A stretch of 64,000 nt of DNA, from the NCBI RefSeq assembly GCF_014196595.1, contig NZ_JACIEA010000003.1, positions 62,001 to 126,000 on the forward strand, given 5' to 3'. The translations under genes were made by a program, and so were the position numbers. Each line of letters opens with the position of its first letter. The first letter of the stretch is position 1. This document shows positions 8,689 through 16,024 of the stretch, in pieces. The notes below the pieces were generated by a model, which was not told the DNA's origin, did no database searches, and saw only the letters and a program-made list of their open reading frames with translations. The DNA is from Sphingorhabdus rigui. GTDB lineage: Bacteria; Pseudomonadota; Alphaproteobacteria; Sphingomonadales; Sphingomonadaceae.

Positions 8689-9474
8689 TCATGCCAGCAA
8701 TTCCATGGCGCTGCGCCAGAGCATGTAAAACGCCACCACTAAGACAAATGAGGCAAATATTGTATTCAATTTACCCTTGTCTGCCGACAATATGCCTGAA
8801 ACGCGTGTCCCCAATGCACTCCCAAAGATGCCGCCGAAGATGAAGACAGCAGCCAGCGGCCAATTCACCAGCCCTGACAGGGTGTAGTTGAATGATGTTG
8901 TTAGTCCGAACGCAGTAACGGCGATGAGCGATGTGCCGATGGCGCGAACGATCGGCATTGAGGTTGAGGCGACAAGCCCGGGAACAATCAGGAAACCTCC
9001 GCCAATGCCAAAAAAGCCAGAAAAGACGCCAGTGGCAAGGCCGTAGCCAGCCACTTTTCCGACATTTTCGCGGTTACATTGCGCGCCCTCGACACCGACA
9101 TCGCCGCGGTTGCGAAACATCATTACGGCCACAACGATCATCAATATGGCAAATAAGACGAGCAATTTGTGTCCATCTATATTTTTGCCGATGGTTGATC
9201 CCGCAAAAGCGCCCACGACGCCCGCCGCGGCATAGATGTAACCGCAGCGCCAATTTACTGTCCCCGCTTTTGCATGGTTCCACAAGCCAATTGCGGCGTT
9301 TGCGGCGACTGCGAATGCGCTGGTGCCAATCGCAACATGCGGATTTTTCACGCCAACCAAATAGAGCAGCAGAGGTACCGCCAAGATGGATCCGCCTCCG
9401 CCCACCAATCCCAAAACGAAGCCGACTAGGACGCCCGAAAAGGCACCAAGTGCATAATGTAATGTATCGATCAT
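8689..9474 (-). CDS. TauE/SafE family sulfite/sulfonate exporter-like permease
   Basis: This is an inner-membrane permease of 261 residues with eight or so hydrophobic segments and the duplicated Gly-rich family motifs: FVLGLVGGGGSILAVPLL near the N-terminus and GFFGIGGGFLIVPGL after the central loop. TauE/SafE proteins move sulfite, sulfoacetate or related anions. Lying three bases downstream of the sulfide:quinone oxidoreductase stop and near a persulfide dioxygenase, whose product is sulfite, it most likely exports sulfite. Substrate is inferred from context. Confidence 0.88.
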   Translation of the reverse strand: MIDTLHYALGAFSGVLVGFVLGLVGGGGSILAVPLLLYLVGVKNPHVAIGTSAFAVAANAAIGLWNHAKAGTVNWRCGYIYAAAGVVGAFAGSTIGKNIDGHKLLVLFAILMIVVAVMMFRNRGDVGVEGAQCNRENVGKVAGYGLATGVFSGFFGIGGGFLIVPGLVASTSMPIVRAIGTSLIAVTAFGLTTSFNYTLSGLVNWPLAAVFIFGGIFGSALGTRVSGILSADKGKLNTIFASFVLVVAFYMLWRSAMELLA

Positions 9475-9477
9475 AGC

Positions 9478-11064
9478 TTAGTTCGCTGCCCCTATTGTGT
9501 GTGGCTTGACCATCCACTCATGTCCTTTGAGCATGCCATGCCAGTAAATCGGCGGCAGGATGGTATCCTTTAACAGCCATGACAGGCGCGATGGGCGCGT
9601 GCCGTCGATTAGCCAATTCGGGAAGCTCGGCAGCAATTTTCCGCCATACCCGAATTCGGCGAGCACAATCTTGCCGCGCTCAACCGTCAACGGGCAACTG
9701 CCATAGCCGTCATAATCGGCGACAGGTGGCTTGCCCTCAAGAGCAGCCAATACATTCACCGCGACCACTGGCGCTTGCTTGCGTGCCGCCGCCATTGTCT
9801 TGGCGTTTGATGCTGAGCAGGCGTCGCCCAAGGCGAAGACATTAGGATAGCGCACATGCTGCAATGTCGCTTCATTGACCTCAATGAAGCCACTTGCGGC
9901 AGCCAGCGGACTGTTGCGCACAAAATCTGGCGCGACTTGCGGCGGGACGACATGGATCATGTCGAACTTTTCGTCGACCTGCGTGACGATGTCGCCGCGT
10001 TTCTGTTCAAATGTCGCAATTTTGGCAGGGCCATCGATCGCAACCAGCTTTGATTCAAAATTTAAGTGCGCGTCATAGCGTTCGATATATTCCATCAGTG
10101 CGGGCACATAGGCGGCAACCCCGAACAGCACTGCGCCGCTGTTATGGAATTGCACATCAATGTCTTTTAACACCCCGGCACGTTCCCACGCACTGCATGA
10201 TAGATACATTGATTTTTGCGGCGCGCCTGCACATTTAATCGGCATGGGCGGCTGCGTGAACAGCGCGCGGCCTTGCTTGAAATCCTTCACAAGGCGGTTG
10301 GTATAAGGGGCAAGGTCGTAACGATAGTTGGACGTTACGCCATTTTGACCGAGTGTTTCGGTCAAGCCGTCGATAGCCGCCCAATCCAGCTTAATGCCGG
10401 GGCATGCCACCAGCACGCGATAGGCAACCGAACTGCCATCGGCGAGCAGCACCTTGTTGTCCTCAGGCACAAATCCAGAGGCTGCCTTTTTGATCCAGTC
10501 AACCGCTTTGGGCATGACCGATTTTTCGGTGCGCTTGGTGAATTCAGCCGAGAAAACACCAGCCCCAACCATAGTCCAGCCGGGCTGATAATAATGGTCT
10601 TCTGAAGGTTCGATTACGGCAACCGATAGCTTCTGATTGCGCTTTAACAGGCTGGCGGCTGTGGCGATGCCGGCACTGCCGCCGCCCACGATAACCACAT
10701 CATAGATTTTGGCGGAGGATGGCGCTGCATCCTGAGCTTTTGTCGCCATTTCCCAAAGCTTGGCTGAACGCGCGCCGGAGCGGCAATAGGCAAGAATGGG
10801 GGGTGGCATTTGGGCCAGAGCCGCTTTCATCTTCGCCGCATCATCGTCCGTAACTGCGCCTGAGACGGCTGGAATATACGTGAATGACAGGCCAAGCGCT
10901 TCTGCTTCTTTCTGAATGGCGGCGGCGGATGGTTGCCCCGCCTCTTCGCCATCTGGCCGGTTGCAGATAACCGATTTGAAGCCCTGCGCGGCAGCGTGAT
11001 GCAGATCTTCTGTCGTCAATTGCCCTGACACAGAAAAGCCTGGCGTGATGGATTTGAACGTCAT
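9478..11064 (-). CDS. DUF442-sulfide:quinone oxidoreductase fusion
   Basis: This 528-residue fusion has an N-terminal DUF442/TIGR01244 domain (about 1-110) with the phosphatase-like loop AYCRSGARS. An FAD-dependent SQR-type oxidoreductase follows from about residue 122, starting with VVIVGGGSAG. The SQR part keeps cysteine-bearing signatures ACPGIKLDW and PIKCAGAPQKS and the late FAD motif FALGDACSA. SQR oxidises sulfide to persulfide and reduces quinone at the membrane. DUF442 domains are otherwise fused to persulfide dioxygenases (Blh), so here the domain has moved to the other enzyme of the pathway. Its stop overlaps nothing, but its start overlaps the second YedE gene (ATGA). Confidence 0.9.
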   Translation of the reverse strand: MTFKSITPGFSVSGQLTTEDLHHAAAQGFKSVICNRPDGEEAGQPSAAAIQKEAEALGLSFTYIPAVSGAVTDDDAAKMKAALAQMPPPILAYCRSGARSAKLWEMATKAQDAAPSSAKIYDVVIVGGGSAGIATAASLLKRNQKLSVAVIEPSEDHYYQPGWTMVGAGVFSAEFTKRTEKSVMPKAVDWIKKAASGFVPEDNKVLLADGSSVAYRVLVACPGIKLDWAAIDGLTETLGQNGVTSNYRYDLAPYTNRLVKDFKQGRALFTQPPMPIKCAGAPQKSMYLSCSAWERAGVLKDIDVQFHNSGAVLFGVAAYVPALMEYIERYDAHLNFESKLVAIDGPAKIATFEQKRGDIVTQVDEKFDMIHVVPPQVAPDFVRNSPLAAASGFIEVNEATLQHVRYPNVFALGDACSASNAKTMAAARKQAPVVAVNVLAALEGKPPVADYDGYGSCPLTVERGKIVLAEFGYGGKLLPSFPNWLIDGTRPSRLSWLLKDTILPPIYWHGMLKGHEWMVKPHTIGAAN

Positions 11065-11504
11065 TTAGGCCCCGCTTGTTTTGGTTTTTGGGATAAAAAA
11101 GGTACGAAGCGTTGCGCGGCCATGCCGACAAACATCGCAACGACAAATGGCGCGACATCGCCCGGCGCAATCGCCAAGTCAGCAAGCGCAGGGCCGGGGC
11201 AAAGGCCGGCAATGCCCCAACCCATTCCAAACAATATGGCCCCAATGGCAAGCGGGCGATCTAGCTTGGTCGTGCCTGGTAAATCGAACGTTGGTGCCGC
11301 AAGCGGCGAAGACAGCCGCGATCTAATCACCCAAGCCACGGCCATTGGCAGCATGGCGCCACCCATGACGAAAGCGAGCGTTGGATCCCATTGGCCAAGC
11401 AGATCCAGAAACGCCTGAACGCGGGCAGGATCTGACATGCCCGAATAGGCAAGGCCTGCCCCGAACAGCGTTCCAGAGAGCAATGCGATAAGCGCCCGGG
11501 TCAT
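11061..11504 (-). CDS. YeeE/YedE-type sulfur permease, second half-gene
   Basis: This 147-residue membrane protein begins MTRALIALLSG and contains the YeeE/YedE signature GMGWGIAGLCPGPAL with its conserved cysteine. YeeE/YedE proteins take up thiosulfate or move other reduced sulfur. Here the usual single permease is split into two half-size genes that overlap by ATGA (11501-11504), so they are likely made together and pair up. The ATG at 11504 is chosen because of this overlap; a longer frame to 11606 only shadows the neighbour. BigR-type operons of other proteobacteria carry the same paired half-genes. Confidence 0.85.
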   Translation of the reverse strand: MTRALIALLSGTLFGAGLAYSGMSDPARVQAFLDLLGQWDPTLAFVMGGAMLPMAVAWVIRSRLSSPLAAPTFDLPGTTKLDRPLAIGAILFGMGWGIAGLCPGPALADLAIAPGDVAPFVVAMFVGMAAQRFVPFLSQKPKQAGPK

Positions 11505-11941
11505 TGCCAGCCTCCCGCGCGCAGAAGCCCCACGGTCACAAACCCGCTTGCCATGAACATGCCGGTTGCCACCATCGACCGCGGCGAAAGACGCGACAGC
11601 CCGCATACGCCATGGCCACTGGTGCAGCCCGAGCCGAGCCGTGTGCCATAACCAACGAGCAAGCCACCGATGATCAGCGGCCAGATGGATGCTGGAAAAC
11701 TGACGTTCACCGCACCAACGGTCTGCGCGATCAGAAGCGCACCAAGCGGAAGGCCGACGACGAATGCGATTGCGACATTTCGCGGCGCTCCGCTATCCGC
11801 GATGCCGGTTGCCCGTGCCGCCATTCCGCTGACGCCGGCGATCCGGCCAAGGCCGAGCAGCATGATTGCGGCCGCAAGTCCAATCAGCAAGCCGCCCATA
11901 AAGCCCTCAACAGGCATGGCGTTGGGAAAGGCCGATATCAT
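11501..11941 (-). CDS. YeeE/YedE-type sulfur permease, first half-gene
   Basis: This 146-residue inner-membrane protein carries the other YeeE/YedE cysteine motif, GTRLGSGCTSGHGVCGLSR, in a field of hydrophobic helices. The cysteines in this loop pass the sulfur species in structurally known YeeE. Its ATG overlaps the stop of the upstream dioxygenase (ATGA at 11938-11941) and its stop overlaps the next half-permease, so the three are translationally coupled. Thiosulfate or persulfide sulfur transport is likely; direction is not shown by sequence. Confidence 0.87.
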   Translation of the reverse strand: MISAFPNAMPVEGFMGGLLIGLAAAIMLLGLGRIAGVSGMAARATGIADSGAPRNVAIAFVVGLPLGALLIAQTVGAVNVSFPASIWPLIIGGLLVGYGTRLGSGCTSGHGVCGLSRLSPRSMVATGMFMASGFVTVGLLRAGGWQ

Positions 11942-12855
11942 ACGGCGTTGACCGGGATTTTGAGGTATGTGATGCCATTGTCGTCCGCCGCGGGCATATG
12001 GCCTGCGCGCATATTCACTTGCACCGACGGCAAAATCAGGCGCGGCATATCCAGCGTCGCATCGCGCGCCTCACGCATCGCGACAAATTCATCCTCGGTT
12101 ATGCCGTCATGGGCATGGATATTGCCTTTACGCTCTGCCTCCACCGTCGTTTCCCATGCATATTCCGTGCGGCCAGCAGGCAGATAGTCGTGGCACATGA
12201 AGAGCCGCGTCGTGGCAGGCAGCGACAATATCCGGCGCAACGACTGGAACAATTGCCGCGCGTTCCCGCCGGGAAAATCCGCGCGCGCCGTGCCGTAATC
12301 GGGCATGAACATTGTGTCGCCCGTGAACACGGCATCGCCAATGACATAGGCAATGTCCGCAGGCGTATGACCGGGGACATGGAGGACTGTTACGTCCAGC
12401 TTCCCAATTTGGAAGTGGTCGCCATCGGCAAACAGCCGGTCAAAGTCCGACCCATCACGCTGAAAATCAGTGCCAGCGTTAAACAGCTTTCCGAACACAT
12501 TCTGGACGGTGACGATATGTTCGCCAATTGCGATTTTGCCGCCAAGCTTTTGCTGCAAATAAGGTGCTGCCGAAAGGTGATCGGCATGCGCATGGGTTTC
12601 GAGCAGCCAATCAACGGCCAAGCCCTGCTGTGCAACATATGCGATAATGGCATCCGCCGACGCGAACGATGTTCGCCCTGAGGCAGGATCAAAATCAAGC
12701 ACGCTATCAATGATCGCAGCCTTCTTAGTTTCAGGATCGTGAACCACATAGCTGACGGTGAAAGTCGGTTTGTCGAAAAAGGCACGAATTATCGGAACAC
12801 CCTTTTGGGCATCACTCACCTGCGCGATGGCATTTTCTAACGCTGAGTCGGGCAT
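11938..12855 (-). CDS. ETHE1/Blh-like persulfide dioxygenase (MBL fold)
   Basis: This 305-residue metallo-beta-lactamase-fold protein has THAHADHLSA (H-x-H-x-D-H), HVPGHTPAD, GDTMFMPD and MCHDYLPAGR. The last two are characteristic of ETHE1-type persulfide dioxygenases, which use one iron to turn glutathione persulfide into sulfite. No rhodanese domain follows; the DUF442 domain that accompanies Blh elsewhere is instead on the SQR gene of this operon. It is the first gene of the leftward operon and its 5' end faces the ArsR-type operator at 12879-12895. Other MBL hydrolases share the fold, but context makes the sulfur role strong. Confidence 0.88.
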   Translation of the reverse strand: MPDSALENAIAQVSDAQKGVPIIRAFFDKPTFTVSYVVHDPETKKAAIIDSVLDFDPASGRTSFASADAIIAYVAQQGLAVDWLLETHAHADHLSAAPYLQQKLGGKIAIGEHIVTVQNVFGKLFNAGTDFQRDGSDFDRLFADGDHFQIGKLDVTVLHVPGHTPADIAYVIGDAVFTGDTMFMPDYGTARADFPGGNARQLFQSLRRILSLPATTRLFMCHDYLPAGRTEYAWETTVEAERKGNIHAHDGITEDEFVAMREARDATLDMPRLILPSVQVNMRAGHMPAADDNGITYLKIPVNAV

Positions 12856-12878
12856 GGGAAACTCCTATAAATTCATAT

Positions 12879-12895
12879 TTACATAAATTGTGTAA
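12879..12895. promoter_or_regulatory. Putative ArsR/BigR-type operator
   Basis: The inverted repeat TTACA-N7-TGTAA lies in the 105-base divergent region between the persulfide dioxygenase and the peroxiredoxin-regulator pair. AT-rich imperfect palindromes of this size are typical for ArsR-family repressors. Position suggests that the ArsR-type protein encoded at 13590 binds here and controls both operons. Confidence 0.5.
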
Positions 12896-12960
12896 TCGAT
12901 TATCCATGTTGCGTCAATATGAGTCTCGTGGCAGCGCCGACCGATGAACAGGATGAAGAA

Positions 12961-13593
12961 ATGAACGACACGAAAGCAGTTGCCTCACAGCCCATTAGGA
13001 TCGGCGAAACAGCGCCGGACTTTCGCGCGCGGACAACGCTCGGGGAACGGAGCCTATCGGAATATCGGGGCCAGTGGCTCATCTTGTTTTCGCACCCTGC
13101 AGACTTTACGCCCGTGTGCACGACGGAATTTGTTGCGCTTGCCAAGTCGGCCGCTGCGTTCGAAACAACTGGTTGTGCATTGCTCGGGCTTTCCGTGGAC
13201 AGTATCCATTCGCACATTGCGTGGGTGACTGCGATTAAACATAAATTTGGGGTGAATGTTCCTTTCCCGATCATTGAAGACCCCTCCATGGCCATTGGCC
13301 GCGCATATGGCATGATTGACGATACTGCAGCGGATAGCGCCGCGGTTCGCTCAACCTATTTCATCGACCCCGACGGCATCATTCGTGCCATCACGACGTA
13401 CCCGCATAATGTGGGGCGCTCGGTCAGTGAAATGCTGCGCCTTCTTCGCGCATTGCAAGCTACGCAGGGCGGCACTGGCCTTGCTCCAGAAGGATGGCAG
13501 CCAGGGGACAAATTGCTTGCATTACCAATTATAAACAGCGCCGAAATCAGTGGTGACGATGATTGGTTTTGCCATTTGGCCGACACGAAATGA
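12961..13593 (+). CDS. Peroxiredoxin, 1-Cys/Prx6-like
   Basis: This 210-residue peroxiredoxin contains the active-site segment HPADFTPVCTTEF with the peroxidatic cysteine and the Prx6-type C-terminal region PEGWQPGDKLLALP. These enzymes reduce peroxides and can reduce polysulfides or persulfide oxidation products. The ATG at 12961 has a purine-rich AGGATGAAGAA ribosome site; an upstream in-frame ATG at 12919 has none. Its stop overlaps the start of the ArsR regulator (ATGA), so both are probably one operon, divergent from the sulfur operon. Confidence 0.88.
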   Translation: MNDTKAVASQPIRIGETAPDFRARTTLGERSLSEYRGQWLILFSHPADFTPVCTTEFVALAKSAAAFETTGCALLGLSVDSIHSHIAWVTAIKHKFGVNVPFPIIEDPSMAIGRAYGMIDDTAADSAAVRSTYFIDPDGIIRAITTYPHNVGRSVSEMLRLLRALQATQGGTGLAPEGWQPGDKLLALPIINSAEISGDDDWFCHLADTK

Positions 13594-13988
13594 CGTCGCT
13601 GTTTGAAAGTCGCGACCGCGCCGTAAAAGCGGCGGATAAGCTAAAAGTCTATGCGCAGCCGCAGCGGCTCATGATCTTGTCTTGCCTATTGCGCGGTGAA
13701 CGCACGGTGAGCGAAATCGATGCCGCAACGGGCATAGGCCAACCTGCGCTTAGCCAGCAACTTGCGGAACTGCGCCGCAACGACCTCGTCAAAACGCGCC
13801 GTGCGTCCAAGCAAATCTGGTATGATTTAGCGGATGATAAAGTCTGCTTATGCGTTCGCAGCATGGAAGCCATCCTTGGAGACGAAGGCGATGTGGGGCA
13901 AATGTTGAATACCGCCCTGCAATTGAACAAGCCTGAGGTACGTTCGCCTCCAGCGAGTGGTGCGGCAGGGTTCGCCCGCATCATTTAA
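13590..13988 (+). CDS. ArsR-family, BigR/SqrR-like persulfide-responsive repressor
   Basis: This 132-residue winged-helix regulator has the recognition helix IGQPALSQQLAELR, closely like the BigR/SqrR group. Those repressors sense persulfides by a disulfide or polysulfide bridge between a Cys in helix 2 and one in helix 5. Here C32 (LMILSCLL) matches the first, but the C-terminal position reads Gly (AILGD). Instead C86 and C88 (KVCLCV) lie two to three helical turns earlier. The sensing chemistry may thus be rearranged. The alignment to BigR is from memory. The gene overlaps the peroxiredoxin stop and likely represses both divergent operons. Confidence 0.85.
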   Translation: MTSLFESRDRAVKAADKLKVYAQPQRLMILSCLLRGERTVSEIDAATGIGQPALSQQLAELRRNDLVKTRRASKQIWYDLADDKVCLCVRSMEAILGDEGDVGQMLNTALQLNKPEVRSPPASGAAGFARII

Positions 13989-14674
13989 CGGGGTTATATT
14001 CTAGCCATCAAAATATGGCCATTCCAACAGAACGAATGGCAAATCGCTGGGTCTTTGGCCTTCAAAGCGGACGGTGCAGAACGTCGTAAAACGCAATCAT
14101 AGCAATCTTGCTGGAACAATATCCGCTCATAAGGACACAAAGCTCTTTGAGCAAGTGGCGTGGAAAATGTTCGGATCGTGTTCGGATTTTTCAGGAGCTT
14201 TATAAATATCTGATTTATATTGGAAATTTCATAGAGCCGAATCTTGCCAAGGTTGGGGTCGAGGGTTCGAAGCCCTTCGCCCGCTCCAATAATTTCAATG
14301 CTTTAGGCGATAGCGCCTTTGCTGCCCAAACCCCACCTAAACGGCATTTACCCAGGAAGATCGGTGGGCGTCGAACATCGTTCGCCAGCGTTCCAATTGG
14401 AATAGTTTGCCCTGTCGAAAAGCCCATGCGGCCCTCATCCTTGACCAGGTGTCACGGCAGTTTCTGGACCGGAAGCGCGCTGTCCGGTTTATGGATCAAA
14501 ACGTGCCAATGCTGACATTCGACCAGAGAATCATTGAGGTGGTTATTGCTCATGGCGGCGCCTTTCGATTGTCAGCGACCAATCGATAGTTCTGCCATCG
14601 GTTCAGAACGATATGAGATGACCGTTACCAGCCTTGAGCTGCACATATCTGATCTGCCGCGTTTCACAGCCCGG
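13989..14674. other. Intergenic with right att repeat
   Basis: No gene is supported in these 686 bases. The centre is direct repeat copy B. Short frames here, including one with the familiar false protein string LERAKGFEPSTPTLA, are translations of the tRNA-Gly fragment. Confidence 0.5.
14243..14470. repeat. Direct repeat copy B: 3' fragment of tRNA-Gly plus flank
   Basis: It starts abruptly at the anticodon loop (CTTGCCAAGGTTGGGGTC), continues through the T arm and CCA end (14288), and then follows the same 3' flank as copy A. Only the 3' 46 bases of the tRNA are present, the classic size of an island att core. It bounds the sulfide gene block on the right; no recombinase is found on this side. 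Confidence 0.75.
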
Positions 14675-16024
14675 TCAGTTCTTGCGTGTCTCGGATTCTA
14701 GGCGAAAGTCTTTGGACCGCAAACCATACCGGTTCAACTTATCGTAAAGCGTTTTGCGGGGTGTACCCAGTGCTTGCTCGAGAAGGTGAATATTCCCTTC
14801 AACAGCCCGCAACGCATTCTCAATTACAGTTCGTTCGAACTCTGCCACCGAAAGGTGCAGGGGGCGGCTGTCCATTGCGACCAGCGCTTTCTTGTTGGGC
14901 AAGTTGAGGCCGATTGCCCACGTTTGGGCGAATGCTTCGAGTTCGCGGACGTTGCCCGTCCACTCATGGGTCTGCAAATATTGCCAGACATCTCCGGTGA
15001 CCTCGCGATGCGACAACCCTAGTCCGGCTTCATGCTGGGCAAGAAAATACTGAAACAGAGGGGCTATGTCCTCGCGCCGGCGCGCTAACGGAGCCATCAT
15101 GAGCCTGACCGCGCTGAGCCGTTCATGGAACATGCTTCGGCCACTGTCGAGATGGTCAGACGGACTGTGTAATTGCCGGGTGACCACGACACACAGGTTC
15201 AGTTTGCGCGATTTCTCCGCCCCGGCAGGCAAAATCGAACGGGTCCCCAGGACCGACAGCAGCCGGGCCTGTAAGGACGGGCTGGCCGTTTCGATTTCGT
15301 CTATTAATAATGTCCCGCCATTCGCGCGCTCGATTAGCCCGGTTCGCGAAAGGCCGCCACGGCCAGGTTCCCGTCCGAATAGCAACAGATCGACGTCTTC
15401 GTGGGTGAGTGTTCCTGCATCGATTGCAACGAACGGGCGGCTGTGGCGCGGGCCAAGTTCATGGATCAATCTTGCAACGAACGTCTTGCCGGTACCGGCC
15501 TCTCCCTCGACGACGACATCGACCTCGGTCTGGGCCACAGCCGAGAGCATAGCGCGCAGCCGCACGGCGAATTCCGAAGATCCGATGAACCCGCTTTGCG
15601 TCTGCTGCTTTAGGGCATGACTAAGCCTTCGGTTTTCCAGCACGAGCCGGCGTCTCTCTGCAGCAACCGTGATAGCACGTATCAGTGCAGCGGACGAATA
15701 TGGCTTGGCAAGGAAATCCGCAGCGCCGCCCTTCATCGCTGCCACTGCCATTTCCACGTCGCCGTGGCCGGTGGTGATGATTATTGGCAGCTCGGGATCC
15801 TGTTCCTGCAGTTGCGCAAACAGCGCGAGACCATCCATCCCAGGTAAGCGCACATCGCTCACCACTACGCCGGGAAAGTCGGCAGGTAAGGCACGCAGCG
15901 CGCTGACGGCATCGCTAAACAATGCAACCTCGATGCCTTCTAATTGCAACGCCTGCGCGACCGCTGGACCGAGGGCATCGTCGTCTTCAACCAGAATAAC
16001 ATTGATGGGGTCGCGTTTGATCAT
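14675..16024 (-). CDS. dctD: NtrC-family response regulator, DctD-like, with degenerate GAFTGA
   Basis: This 449-residue regulator has a receiver domain (about 8-120; VVVSDVRLPGMDG with the phospho-acceptor Asp, IITTGHGD, FLAKPY), an AAA+ domain (Walker A GEAGTGKTF, Walker B GGTLLIDEIE) and a C-terminal Fis-type helix-turn-helix (GNIHLLEQALGTPRKTLYDKL). The loop that should read GAFTGA and contact sigma-54 reads GRGGLS (in FGREPGRGGLSRTG), so it may not activate sigma-54 promoters. It overlaps the sensor gene by ATGA and with it faces dctA. DctD normally turns on dicarboxylate uptake; here its mode may differ. Confidence 0.85.
   Translation of the reverse strand: MIKRDPINVILVEDDDALGPAVAQALQLEGIEVALFSDAVSALRALPADFPGVVVSDVRLPGMDGLALFAQLQEQDPELPIIITTGHGDVEMAVAAMKGGAADFLAKPYSSAALIRAITVAAERRRLVLENRRLSHALKQQTQSGFIGSSEFAVRLRAMLSAVAQTEVDVVVEGEAGTGKTFVARLIHELGPRHSRPFVAIDAGTLTHEDVDLLLFGREPGRGGLSRTGLIERANGGTLLIDEIETASPSLQARLLSVLGTRSILPAGAEKSRKLNLCVVVTRQLHSPSDHLDSGRSMFHERLSAVRLMMAPLARRREDIAPLFQYFLAQHEAGLGLSHREVTGDVWQYLQTHEWTGNVRELEAFAQTWAIGLNLPNKKALVAMDSRPLHLSVAEFERTVIENALRAVEGNIHLLEQALGTPRKTLYDKLNRYGLRSKDFRLESETRKN

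Noticed and set aside
14215-14427. Minus-strand frame containing LERAKGFEPSTPTLA
   Set aside because: It is the well-known false translation of a tRNA 3' end, here the tRNA-Gly fragment.
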